DNA from: Demequina sp. NBRC 110055
GTDB taxonomy: Bacteria; Actinomycetota; Actinomycetes; Actinomycetales; Demequinaceae
Assembly: GCF_002090135.1 (NCBI RefSeq)
Contig: NZ_BBRL01000005.1
Span: 1-64,000 of the forward strand
Direction: 5' to 3'
DNA: 64,000 bases
In this document: one piece after another, positions 44,381 to 53,045 of the stretch
Layout of the letters: each line of letters opens with the position of its first letter
How positions within the stretch are numbered: the first letter of the stretch is position 1
The notes under the pieces: generated by a model
Seen by the model: the letters and a program-made list of their open reading frames with translations, nothing else
Told to the model about the DNA's origin: nothing
Database searches by the model: none
Translations under genes and position numbers: made by a program

Positions 44381-47300
44381 CGGATATGGCCGACGACGCC
44401 CGGGTCGACCACGACGCGCAGGCCGGGCGCGTGAACGGCGCCGAGCGTTCCGTGCGCGATCTCGCCGCCCTCATCGACTCACGCACCACGCCCACGCCCG
44501 AGCAGGAGGCGATCATCGGTGCGGGCCTCGAGCCCACGCTCGTCGTCGCCGGCGCCGGGTCGGGCAAGACCGAGACCCTGTCGATGCGCATGGCGTACCT
44601 GCTCGATCATGGCGCCCGCCTGTTCGGCAGGGACCTGGCCCCCGACGAGATCCTGTGCCTGACGTTCACGCGCAAGGCGGCCGCCGAGATCGCGGAGCGG
44701 GCCGAGGCGCGCCTCGACGCCGTCTTCGGTGAGGACCCGTCGCGTCCGCCCGTGAGCGTCGCGACGTACAACGGCTATGCGGCCTCGCTGGTCGCCGAGC
44801 ACGGCCTGCGGCTGGGCATCGATCCCGATGTGGCAACCCTGACCGACGCGGCGCTGTGGCAGATCGCCGACGACATCGTGCAGCACTGGTCCGAGCCCGT
44901 CGAGACTCAGGCGTCGGTCTCCACCCTGACCCAGGCCGTGATGCGCCTCGCGGGGCAGACGCGCGAGCACCTCACGGACCCCGCCGCCGTCGCCGAATGG
45001 GCGCGCCGCGTCCTGTCGTCGCTCGACGGGCTGCCCGGTGCCCGCGGTGGCACGGCGCTCGTGAATGCCAACGGCAACCCCACTCCCGAGGCGGCCTCGC
45101 TGAAGCAACTGGTCACCGTGCAGGACCTCGCGCCCATGGTCGAGCGCTACCTTGCGCGCAAACGTGACGGGTCCTACCTGGACTTCGCCGACCAGGTCGC
45201 CTACGGCGTCGCATTGGCCGACCTCGACGCCGTCCAGGCCATCGAACGGGCGCGCTACCGTGTGGTCCTGCTCGACGAGTTCCAAGACACCTCGCCGGCC
45301 CAGTTGCGCCTGTTCGCCGCGATGTTCGGACCCGGCCACCCCGTCATGGCCGTCGGCGACCCCAACCAGGCGATTTACGGCTTCCGTGGAGCCTCGGCGA
45401 GCGCGCTGTCGTCGTTCGTCACCGAGTTCGGCGGGCCCGCACGGGTGATCAGCCGCACCCTGTCGGTGTCGTGGCGCAACGAGGCGACGGTGCTGCGTGC
45501 CGCCAACGCCGTCGCCGGCGCCCTCCCGGCCCACCCGAGCGTCCACGTGGAGCCACTGCGCTCCACCGGCCAGTATCTTGGCCGTGCCGAACCCGCGCGC
45601 GTCGCACCCGGGCTGCTCGCCCACATGGCTACCGATCTGGTGAGCGAGGCCGATGCCGTGGCCGGGTTTATCGCCGCGCGCCGCCTCGAGTTGGGGCCGG
45701 GCAAGGACGGCGCCCCCGCATCGGCCGCCGTCTTGTGCCGCCGCCGCGCCCAGTTCCCGGCGATGGTCGAGGCGCTCGAGCGCGCCGGCCTCGACTATGA
45801 GGTGGTCGGTCTCGGCGGGCTTCTTGACACGCCCGAGGTGGCCGAGCTCATTGCACTTCTGCAGGTGGCGCACGACCCCTCGCGCGGGGACTCGCTGATG
45901 CGTCTGCTCGCGGGCGAGCGGCTCGCACTCGGGCCGGCCGACCTCATGGCACTCAAGGACTGGTCGGACAGGGATCGGGACGCTCGCGACCGCGCCGACT
46001 CCGACGCGCGGCACGAGGCTGCGACCATCGTCGACGGCGTCGACAGGCTGCCCGCCCCAGGATGGGTGTCTCGCGAGGGCCGCAGCCTCACGGCCGAGGC
46101 ACACGCACGCCTCGCGGTCCTGCGCCACGTGATTCGCGCCGTGCGCGAACGCACCTATCTGTCGCTGACCGAGCTCATCGCTTTCGCCGAGCGGGCGTGG
46201 GGGCTCGACATCGAAGCCGAGGTCGCTCGCCCCGATGGTCGGGCCGTGCGCAATGTCGACGCCTTCCTCGACGCGGCTCGGTCCTTTGCGGCGGGCGCCG
46301 AGCGCGCCACCCTGGGCGCCTTCCTCGCATGGCTCGAGGCCGCGCGCAGCGAGGAACGGGGGCTGTCCGCGCCGGTCAAGGAGCCCGAACCGGGCGCCGT
46401 GCAGATCCTCACGTGCCACAGCGCGAAGGGTCTCGAGTGGGACATCGTCGCCATCCCGGGCATGACGCAGGGCGCCCGCTCGAGCCAGTTCCCGTCGCTC
46501 GACAGCCTCCCGAAGGAAACCCCAGAGGGCCTTGCCGTCAACGACAGCGGTTGGATGAACGAGGCTGGGGCCCTGCCGTATCCGCTCCGGCTCGACCGCG
46601 ACGACCTGCCGTGGTGGGACCTAGGCGACGTCGAGGACCGTGCCTCTCTCGGCGCCTCGATCGCCGGCTTCAAGGCGGAGGCGGGACTGCATCGGCTCGA
46701 GGAGGAGCGCCGCCTGTTTTACGTGGCGCTCACCCGCGCACGCTCCCATGTGCTGCTGTCCGGCTCCTGGTGGGGCACCTCGACATCGGTGCTCGCCCCG
46801 TCGGTGTTCCTCCAGGACCTCGTCGACCGCGGCACGGTCACGGCCGCCGGCTGGGCGCCGCGACCCGACGACGAGGCGGACAAGCCCGAGGCTCCGCTGG
46901 CGTCCGCACTGTGGCCGCCCGCGCCCACCGCCGAGCAGGAGCGCCGTCGCGCGCTGGCGGCGGATGTCGCCGCCGCGTCCGCCGCCCTCGACACGCAGTC
47001 GCCGCCGTCCTGGCATCAGTTGCCGTGGGGCCGCGAGATCGAGGCGATGCTCCGCGAGCGTGATCAGCGCTCGCGCGACGTCGGCGCCGTCGCCTTGCCG
47101 GGTCACCTCACCACCTCCCAGCTCGTGTGGCTACAGCGAGACCGCGAGGGCTTCGCCGAGCAGCTGCGTCGCCCGCTGCCCCAGGAGCCGACCCTGGCAT
47201 CGGCCCGCGGCACGGCGCTGCACGGATGGATCGAGGCGCACTATGGGCACCCCTCGCTCCTCACCGCCGAGGACCTGGCCTCCGAGGACGCCCTCGGCGC

Positions 47301-47700
47301 GGACGTCCTCGCGGCCGACGACGTCGCACGCCTGCGCGAGACCTTCGCCCGATCCGAGTGGGCGGAGCGTCTGCCGAGCGACATCGAGGTGCGCGTCGAA
47401 CTGCCGGTGGCCGGCGTGACGATCCGCTCGCGCATCGACGCCGTGTTCCCCGCAGGGGCGGGGCTCGAGCGTGTCACGGTGGTCGACTGGAAGTCGGGGC
47501 GGCCCCCGCGCGACGACGCGGAGCGCGCCGCACGCGAGGTGCAACTCGCGGTGTATCGCCTCGCGTGGTCCGAATGGAAGGGCATCCCGCTCGAGGAGGT
47601 CGACGCGGCCTTCTACTACGTGGGAGCCGACCAGACGGTGTGGCCCGAACGCCTGATGACGCGTCAGGAGATCGTCGGCCTGCTGCGCGGCGAGTCCTGA
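44377..47700 (+). CDS. adnB: AdnB-type helicase-nuclease subunit, lead motor
   Basis: A 1107-residue partner of AdnA. The superfamily 1A motor is intact: GAGSGKTET (I), LTFTRKAAAEI (Ia), LLDEFQDTSPAQ (II), GDPNQAIYGFRGA (III), TCHSAKGLEWD (V) and FYVALTRARSH (VI). The C-terminal nuclease has RGTALHGWIE, RSRIDAVF, VVDWKSG and QLAVYRLAW, without Fe-S cysteines. In mycobacteria AdnB drives translocation of the complex. The ATG overlaps the adnA stop (ATGA). A repeat word lies inside. It converges on the phosphotransferase gene. Confidence 0.92.
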   Translation: MTDMADDARVDHDAQAGRVNGAERSVRDLAALIDSRTTPTPEQEAIIGAGLEPTLVVAGAGSGKTETLSMRMAYLLDHGARLFGRDLAPDEILCLTFTRKAAAEIAERAEARLDAVFGEDPSRPPVSVATYNGYAASLVAEHGLRLGIDPDVATLTDAALWQIADDIVQHWSEPVETQASVSTLTQAVMRLAGQTREHLTDPAAVAEWARRVLSSLDGLPGARGGTALVNANGNPTPEAASLKQLVTVQDLAPMVERYLARKRDGSYLDFADQVAYGVALADLDAVQAIERARYRVVLLDEFQDTSPAQLRLFAAMFGPGHPVMAVGDPNQAIYGFRGASASALSSFVTEFGGPARVISRTLSVSWRNEATVLRAANAVAGALPAHPSVHVEPLRSTGQYLGRAEPARVAPGLLAHMATDLVSEADAVAGFIAARRLELGPGKDGAPASAAVLCRRRAQFPAMVEALERAGLDYEVVGLGGLLDTPEVAELIALLQVAHDPSRGDSLMRLLAGERLALGPADLMALKDWSDRDRDARDRADSDARHEAATIVDGVDRLPAPGWVSREGRSLTAEAHARLAVLRHVIRAVRERTYLSLTELIAFAERAWGLDIEAEVARPDGRAVRNVDAFLDAARSFAAGAERATLGAFLAWLEAARSEERGLSAPVKEPEPGAVQILTCHSAKGLEWDIVAIPGMTQGARSSQFPSLDSLPKETPEGLAVNDSGWMNEAGALPYPLRLDRDDLPWWDLGDVEDRASLGASIAGFKAEAGLHRLEEERRLFYVALTRARSHVLLSGSWWGTSTSVLAPSVFLQDLVDRGTVTAAGWAPRPDDEADKPEAPLASALWPPAPTAEQERRRALAADVAAASAALDTQSPPSWHQLPWGREIEAMLRERDQRSRDVGAVALPGHLTTSQLVWLQRDREGFAEQLRRPLPQEPTLASARGTALHGWIEAHYGHPSLLTAEDLASEDALGADVLAADDVARLRETFARSEWAERLPSDIEVRVELPVAGVTIRSRIDAVFPAGAGLERVTVVDWKSGRPPRDDAERAAREVQLAVYRLAWSEWKGIPLEEVDAAFYYVGADQTVWPERLMTRQEIVGLLRGES
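45648..45661 (+). repeat. GGCCGATGCCGTGG repeat word, in adnB
   Basis: Exact copy, coding for Ala-Asp-Ala-Val; a core copy in the other orientation follows at 45718. Confidence 0.65.
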
Positions 47701-47730
47701 CCGGTCAGCGAGCCGTGACGGCGCACGGAA

Positions 47731-48669
47731 CTACTGCGCGGCATCGTCCTGATCGAACAGCATGGTCTCGAGGTCGGCCAGCATGCCCTCGCCGTCGGCG
47801 ATGACGTCGGCGTTGTCGGTGCGCACCCCGTACATGAGCCACCTGAGCAGCGCCATCTCGGAGGACAGCCGTGCGCGATCCAGCAGATGCGGATCGCGGG
47901 TCTCGCGTCGCTTGAGGCGGTAGGCCTCCATGATCGAGTCGAGGATGTCGTCAGGGGCGGCCGCCACCAGCCAGGCGAGGTCGTCGGCGGGGTCGGCGAC
48001 CCGTGCATCCATCCAGTCGACGATGCCGCGTACCCCATCGCCGCTGACCATGACCTGGTGCTCGCCGAGGTCGCCGTGGACCACGGTGGGCTCGAAGCGC
48101 CACCAGGCGACGTTCTCGAGCTGCTGTTCCCACCGGTCGGCAAGACGCGGCGGTACCTTACCCGTCTGCATGCCGGTGTCGAGCTCGGACAGGCGACGCT
48201 GGCGGTACTCGTCGGCGTCGTACGTGGGCAGACCCTCGTCCTCGACGAGCGACGGCGGCAACTCGTGGATCTCCGCGATCGCGCGTCCTACACCTGCGGT
48301 GAGGCCCGGCCCAGGCTCGAGGCGCGACAACACGAGCGGCGCACCCGCGACCTCCGAGTAGACAATCGCGCGGCCATCGGTGACGGGCTCCATCTGCACC
48401 GCACCGCGCGGGCGCGGCACGTCGAACGACAAGAGCCCCGTGTCGTGGGCACGGCCGAGGGCCTTCAGCAGCGAGCGCTCGGCCTCGAGGGCGGCGCCAG
48501 CGGCGGCGCGACGCGGGGCGCGCACCACCCATCGGGTCCCTGTGCCGTCCTTGACGATCACGACGTCGAAGTCGGCGTCCGAGTGGGGGCTACGCAGCAC
48601 GTCGTACACGTCGAGGCCGGGAACGGCGGCCGACGCGAGCGCGGCGAGCGCGAGCGGAGAACGAGGCAC
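47731..48669 (-). CDS. APH-family phosphotransferase (macrolide phosphotransferase-like)
   Basis: A 312-residue kinase-fold protein related to aminoglycoside and macrolide 2'-phosphotransferases. The catalytic loop is VVHGDLGEHQVMV, keeping the Asp but with Gln where many members have Asn. GIVDWMDA supplies the metal-binding Asp. Residues 40-60 contain VRAPRR with a candidate ATP-contact region. Chromosomal members in this family are common and usually of unknown substrate, so a resistance role should not be assumed. The GTG start has TAGCGT six bases upstream. It is divergent from nudC. Confidence 0.82.
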   Translation of the reverse strand: MPRSPLALAALASAAVPGLDVYDVLRSPHSDADFDVVIVKDGTGTRWVVRAPRRAAAGAALEAERSLLKALGRAHDTGLLSFDVPRPRGAVQMEPVTDGRAIVYSEVAGAPLVLSRLEPGPGLTAGVGRAIAEIHELPPSLVEDEGLPTYDADEYRQRRLSELDTGMQTGKVPPRLADRWEQQLENVAWWRFEPTVVHGDLGEHQVMVSGDGVRGIVDWMDARVADPADDLAWLVAAAPDDILDSIMEAYRLKRRETRDPHLLDRARLSSEMALLRWLMYGVRTDNADVIADGEGMLADLETMLFDQDDAAQ

Positions 48670-48675
48670 GCCCTC

Positions 48676-48681
48676 ACGCTA
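48676..48681 (-). promoter_or_regulatory. Leaderless-type -10 element of the phosphotransferase gene
   Basis: Minus-strand TAGCGT, 6 bases before the GTG at 48669. Confidence 0.5.
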
Positions 48682-48740
48682 GGGCCAAAATGGGACGGTC
48701 GCCACGCTCCACGCCGCCCAGTCGGCACCCGCGGGTGCCG

Positions 48741-48746
48741 TAGCGT
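48741..48746 (+). promoter_or_regulatory. Leaderless-type -10 element of nudC
   Basis: TAGCGT, 7 bases before the GTG at 48754; same hexamer as the divergent gene. Confidence 0.5.
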
Positions 48747-48753
48747 GGGCCGG

Positions 48754-49707
48754 GTGACCGTCTCCCCGTACCTCGAGCACCCCCTCTTGATCGACCGGCA
48801 GGCGCACCGCCGCGTCGACGTCGACCTGGCGACGACCGATGCCGTGGTCGCCTCCCGCGGCGCCGTCCTCATGCGTGATGGTCGTCTGATGAGGGTGCCG
48901 GGCGACGCCATCCGCGACGCTACGCTGCGGGCGTTTCTCGGGCACGAAGGGGGTCGTGGGTCCGGCGGCGAGAGGGACCGAGGTGGCCGCGATGTGGGCC
49001 TCGTGGTGCCGACCGATCCCGATGTCGACCTCGCTTCGTGGATTGCGGACGGTGCGACGCTGACGCCGTTGCGCGCCGTGCTCGGCGCGCTGACGGACGA
49101 CCCCGATGGGCAGGAGGACAGGGAGCTCGCGACCACGGCGGTGGCGTTGGCCGCCTGGCACGACACGCACGGCCGCTGCGCCCGGTGTGGCGAGCCCACG
49201 GTCGCGGTACAGGGGGGCTGGGTGCGCCGGTGCGAGGCGGAGCAGCGTGACCACTATCCGCGTACCGATCCCGCCATCATCGTCGCCGTGACGGACGCCG
49301 ACGAGCGCCTGCTGCTCGCTCACGCGGCCCACTGGTCGGCCGGACGTTTCTCGCACCTGGCGGGCTACGTCGAGCCGGGGGAGAGCTTCGAGCAGGCGGT
49401 CCACCGTGAGGTCGCCGAAGAGGTGGGGATCGACGTCGCCGACGTCGCGTACGTCGCGTCGCAGCCCTGGCCGTTCCCGGCCTCGGTCATGGTGGGATTT
49501 CGTGCCCGTGCCGCATCGAGCGACCTCACCCCCGATGGCGTCGAGATCACCGAGGCACGGTGGGTGAGCCGTGGCCAGTTCGCCGCGGAGGTGGCCGCCG
49601 GCACCCTCGTGCCGCCACCCGTGGGATCGATCGCGAGGGCGCTGCTTGAGGATTGGCTGGGTGCACCGGCCGTGGAGACCGCCCCCGACGATGTCAGCGA
49701 CACCTGA
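48754..49707 (+). CDS. nudC: NAD(+) diphosphatase / NADH pyrophosphatase
   Basis: A 317-residue Nudix hydrolase that splits NAD(H) to NMN and AMP and can remove NAD caps from RNA. The Nudix box GYVEPGESFEQAVHREVAEE is complete, and SQPWPFPAS is the NudC-specific block. The zinc ribbon is partial: CARC is present, but the second pair reads CEAE instead of C-x2-C, so zinc binding may be lost or changed. Start by the leaderless -10 before the GTG. uvrD2 follows after four bases, probably in one operon. Confidence 0.92.
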   Translation: MTVSPYLEHPLLIDRQAHRRVDVDLATTDAVVASRGAVLMRDGRLMRVPGDAIRDATLRAFLGHEGGRGSGGERDRGGRDVGLVVPTDPDVDLASWIADGATLTPLRAVLGALTDDPDGQEDRELATTAVALAAWHDTHGRCARCGEPTVAVQGGWVRRCEAEQRDHYPRTDPAIIVAVTDADERLLLAHAAHWSAGRFSHLAGYVEPGESFEQAVHREVAEEVGIDVADVAYVASQPWPFPASVMVGFRARAASSDLTPDGVEITEARWVSRGQFAAEVAAGTLVPPPVGSIARALLEDWLGAPAVETAPDDVSDT

Positions 49708-49711
49708 CACC

Positions 49712-51703
49712 ATGGCGTCGATGTCAGCGGACGCAATCCTTGAAGCCCTCGACCCCGAACAGCGCCAGGTCGCGACGGCGTTGCACGGGCCCGTGTGCGT
49801 GCTCGCGGGCGCCGGCACGGGCAAGACCCGAGCCATCACGCACCGCATCGCCTACGGCGTGCGCGTCGACGCCTATAACCCACAGTCGGTGCTGGCCGTC
49901 ACCTTCACCGCCCGTGCCGCAGGGGAGATGCGCCAGCGCCTGCGCGCGCTGGGTGCCCAAGGCGTCCAGGCCCGCACTTTTCACGCCGCGGCGCTGCGGC
50001 AGCTGAGCTACTTCTGGCCACAGGTGGTGGGTGGGCAGATCCCCCAGCTCGTCGAGCACAAGGCCCCCCTGGTAGGCCGCGCCGCTCGCGCGGCCGGGCT
50101 CCAGCCCGACCGACTCACGGTGCGCGATCTCGCCAGCGAGATCGAGTGGGCCAAGGTTTCCCTGGTCTCGCCCGACGACTACGTACGGGTCACGGCGGAC
50201 GCGGGACGTCCCGCCCCCGCGGGGGTCGAGCGTCGCCAGGTGGTCGACGTCATGCGCGCCTACGAGGACGCCAAGACCGAGTCCGTCGTGCTCGATTTCG
50301 AGGACATCCTGCTGCTGCTGGCGGACATCATCGGCCGCCACGGCGAGGTGGGCGAACAGATCCGGCGCCAGTATCGCCACTTCGTCGTGGACGAGTACCA
50401 GGATGTTTCTCCCCTGCAGCAGTTCCTCCTGGAGCAGTGGATGGGGGATCGTCACGAACTGTGCGTCGTGGGCGACCCGGCCCAGACCATCTACTCCTTC
50501 GCGGGCGCCAGCCCGCAACACCTGCTCGGCTTCACCCGCACCCACCCCAGCGCGACGGTCGTGCGGCTCGTGCGCGACTATCGCTCCACCCCGCAGGTCG
50601 TGAATCTCGCCAACGGACTGATGGTGCAACGCGGCAGCGCCGGTATGGGTGTCGAGTTGGTCTCACAACGCCCCTCGGGTCCCGACCCTCAGTACACCGC
50701 CTACGAGGATGATGGTGCCGAGGCGGCGGGAGTCGCCGACCGCATCGGCCGTCTGATGTCGGCGGGCGTTCCCGCCTCGCAGATCGCGGTGCTGTACCGG
50801 ATGAATACGCAGGCGGAGGCGCTCGAAGACGCGCTGAGCGCACGCGGCATCGGCTACCTGGTGCGCGGTGGTCAGCGCTTCTTTGACCGAGAAGAGGTGC
50901 GCAAGGCGATGGTGCTGCTGCGCGGTGCGGCGGTCGCCCCCTCGGATGAACCGCTCGGGTCGCAGGTGCGGTCGGCGTTGGCCGATGCCGGCTGGAGCGA
51001 GGAGCCGCCTGCCGCGCGCGGCGCGGTGCGGGAGCGCTGGGATTCGCTGCAGAGCCTCGCCCAACTCGCCGACGACCTCGACGAGGACGCCGGCGGAGCG
51101 ATGACGATGCGCGAGTTCGTCGAGCACATGGTGGAGCGGGCCCAGGCCCAGCACGCCCCGGCCGTCGAGGGCGTCACCCTCACCACGATGCACGCCGCGA
51201 AGGGACTCGAATGGGACGCGGTCTTCGTGGTCGGGTGCTCGGAGGGCCTGCTCCCGGTCAAGATGGCGGAAACCGCGGAGGCGATCGAGGAGGAGCGCCG
51301 GCTTCTCTATGTGGCCATCACCCGCGCTCGCGAGCATCTGGCGCTGAGCTTCGCTCGCGCGCGCAAGGAGGGCGGCCGCGCCACCCGCAAACGCACGCGC
51401 TTCCTCGACCGATGGTGGCCCGACGGTGCCCGCCCGAAGCCGCGCCGCGCCGCCGCCAAGGACGCGCTGGGGGACCTCGACGCCGAGCAGCTGCGGCTCT
51501 ACGAGGCGCTCAAGGCATGGCGCCTGGCCGTCGCGCAGGCGGCCTCCAAGCCGGCCTTTACGGTCCTCGTCGACACGACGCTCGTCGACATCGCACGCTC
51601 CCGGCCGGGCACGCGCGCCGAGCTGGCCGCGATCCGCGGGATCGGGGCGTCGAAGCTTGAGGCCTACGGGCAGCAGGTGCTCGAGGTGGTTGCCGAGCAC
51701 TGA
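49712..51703 (+). CDS. uvrD2: UvrD2-type superfamily 1 DNA helicase with HRDC domain
   Basis: A 663-residue 3'-5' DNA helicase. Motifs: AGAGTGKTRA (I), VTFTARAAGEM (Ia), VVDEYQDVSPLQ (II), GDPAQTIYSFAGA (III), TTMHAAKGLEWD (V) and LLYVAITRAREH (VI). An HRDC domain closes the protein (about 590-663, LYEALKAWRLAVAQ and IRGIGASKLEAYG). Mycobacterial UvrD2 has a tetracysteine motif between motor and HRDC; none is seen here. The start is uncertain among ATGs at 49691, 49712 and 49721; 49712 fits a four-base gap after nudC. Confidence 0.9.
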   Translation: MASMSADAILEALDPEQRQVATALHGPVCVLAGAGTGKTRAITHRIAYGVRVDAYNPQSVLAVTFTARAAGEMRQRLRALGAQGVQARTFHAAALRQLSYFWPQVVGGQIPQLVEHKAPLVGRAARAAGLQPDRLTVRDLASEIEWAKVSLVSPDDYVRVTADAGRPAPAGVERRQVVDVMRAYEDAKTESVVLDFEDILLLLADIIGRHGEVGEQIRRQYRHFVVDEYQDVSPLQQFLLEQWMGDRHELCVVGDPAQTIYSFAGASPQHLLGFTRTHPSATVVRLVRDYRSTPQVVNLANGLMVQRGSAGMGVELVSQRPSGPDPQYTAYEDDGAEAAGVADRIGRLMSAGVPASQIAVLYRMNTQAEALEDALSARGIGYLVRGGQRFFDREEVRKAMVLLRGAAVAPSDEPLGSQVRSALADAGWSEEPPAARGAVRERWDSLQSLAQLADDLDEDAGGAMTMREFVEHMVERAQAQHAPAVEGVTLTTMHAAKGLEWDAVFVVGCSEGLLPVKMAETAEAIEEERRLLYVAITRAREHLALSFARARKEGGRATRKRTRFLDRWWPDGARPKPRRAAAKDALGDLDAEQLRLYEALKAWRLAVAQAASKPAFTVLVDTTLVDIARSRPGTRAELAAIRGIGASKLEAYGQQVLEVVAEH

Positions 51704-51765
51704 CAGGCGTATGCCGGCCGCATCACGTTCGGACGTCGTCACACCCGAGGCGGGCGCGGACGCCG

Positions 51766-52614
51766 TCACCCCCGAGGCATGCGCGCCCTCCTCGCCCCCA
51801 GGACGTCGCCCACGGGACCCGAGGCGCCACATCGGCATGCGGAGTGAGGGCGCGGAGTCGACGAGGACATCGTGCCGTCATCGCTGATGCGCCACGCGAC
51901 GGCGCCGCCATGGATGCATGCATGCGCGGCCAGCGCCGCCGCCGTCGACGCCACGCGGGGCTCGACGCGGGGAGGGTGAGCGCCGATGACGGGAGCGAGG
52001 TCCACCCAAGCGGGGTCCGCATCGGCTGCGTGAAGGGCCGCGCAGGTGCTACAGGGTGTGACGCCGGGCGTGATCACGTGACTGACCGTGACGCCGCCGT
52101 CATCGGTGAGCACGGCGACGTGGGGCTGGTCGCGTGCGAGCAGCGCCGTGGCCAGCGGGGGAGCGCTCACGCACGCGACGAGCACGTCGATGTCGCTCGG
52201 CCCCTCCGCCGGTAACAGGCGCGCGCGCGGATGGGCGGCGCGTAGCGCGCGGATGGCGTGCCACGAGGCCGTGGTGCCATCGGGCAAGGGTGCGTGATCA
52301 GGCGCGAAACCCACGGTTGCGTCCATACGCGCGGCGGCCGCCGCGATGGCGACCGCGAACGTCCCCGTGTGGTGAACCCGCACCCTCACGGGTGTGGGCG
52401 GCGCCGCCTCAAGCAGTCCGCCCTCGCTGAGACGCTGGAGGAGCGCACCATGGCGACGCCGGTCGTCCGCGCCGATCGTTCCGCCCACGGCGAGGGTCGC
52501 GAGGAGGGTTTCAACCTCGGCGCTGGCGTGCGCCACCACCACCGGTCGCGTCCATCCCACCTGGACCCCGCCGTCCGGTCGCGGCAGGACGGGCACTCCC
52601 TGACGCAGTCTCAT
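51766..52614 (-). CDS. Degenerate ThiF-like protein with RRE-like N-terminus (TOMM-type)
   Basis: A 282-residue protein. The N-terminal 100 residues (VQVGWTRPVVV then ETLLATLAVGG and LLQRLSEGGLLEAA) resemble the winged-helix peptide-binding region of TOMM cyclodehydratase-type proteins. The second half resembles the tail of ThiF/E1 enzymes, with GVTPCSTCAALHAADADPAW and the surrounding Val-Leu core. The Gly-rich ATP loop of true E1 enzymes is not recognisable (VHHTGTFAVAIAAAAA). No YcaO gene or precursor peptide lies nearby. The function is unknown. The ATG at 52614 is chosen as the first that precedes the conserved part. It converges on uvrD2. Confidence 0.6.
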   Translation of the reverse strand: MRLRQGVPVLPRPDGGVQVGWTRPVVVAHASAEVETLLATLAVGGTIGADDRRRHGALLQRLSEGGLLEAAPPTPVRVRVHHTGTFAVAIAAAAARMDATVGFAPDHAPLPDGTTASWHAIRALRAAHPRARLLPAEGPSDIDVLVACVSAPPLATALLARDQPHVAVLTDDGGVTVSHVITPGVTPCSTCAALHAADADPAWVDLAPVIGAHPPRVEPRVASTAAALAAHACIHGGAVAWRISDDGTMSSSTPRPHSACRCGASGPVGDVLGARRARMPRG

Positions 52615-52687
52615 GCCGCCAGCGTGGCATCTGCGGTGACGCCCACCAGGGTTGTCCACAGGATGCGGGGCACCCCCGGCACCAATG

Positions 52688-52723
52688 ACGACGGCCCGCC
52701 CCCTCGCGGGGACGGGCCGTCGT
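52688..52723 (-). terminator. Terminator hairpin after the DUF5679 gene
   Basis: An 11-bp stem (ACGACGGCCCG and complement) extended inward by a C-run and G-run with one bulge. It lies 3' of the DUF5679 gene on the minus strand. Confidence 0.7.
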
Positions 52724-52745
52724 GAAACCTGTGCGGTGAGGCGAG

Positions 52746-52904
52746 TTACGCCTTGCCGAGGATGCGGTTGAGCTTGGTGCCGCACTCGGGGCACACGGCC
52801 TTCGCCATGCGGCGGCCGTTCTCGGAAACCACTACGTCACCCTCGGTGGTGCGCTTGTCCTTGCACTTCACGCAGTAGAACTCGCCAGCGTACTTGTCGG
52901 CCAT
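52746..52904 (-). CDS. DUF5679 small zinc-ribbon protein
   Basis: A 52-residue protein with two CxxC knuckles (C11-x2-C14 and C38-x2-C41), i.e. YCVKCKDK and CPECGTKLNRI, matching DUF5679. It probably binds one zinc; the role is unknown. AGAAGGAGAAG directly before the ATG is a very strong ribosome site, pointing to high expression. It lies between the ThiF-like gene and the DUF2342 protease gene on the same strand. Confidence 0.9.
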   Translation of the reverse strand: MADKYAGEFYCVKCKDKRTTEGDVVVSENGRRMAKAVCPECGTKLNRILGKA

Positions 52905-53045
52905 TCGGCTTCTCCTTCTCTTCTTCGCACGCCACAACAATGGCGCGCACGGTGGTGGCCACGAGGGCCGATCAGGACCCAGCGTAGACGGGGACGGCAC
53001 ATTTGCCGCACAGGCGGACCGCCCCGTGTCGCCGCCGGGCCAGGT

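Noticed and set aside
44479..46419. Open frame of over 600 codons antisense to adnB
   Set aside because: No recognisable domain, and opposite well-conserved helicase motifs.
47697..47708. 12-bp palindrome CTGACCGGTCAG at the adnB stop
   Set aside because: Too short and without a loop to call a terminator; may be chance at this GC content.
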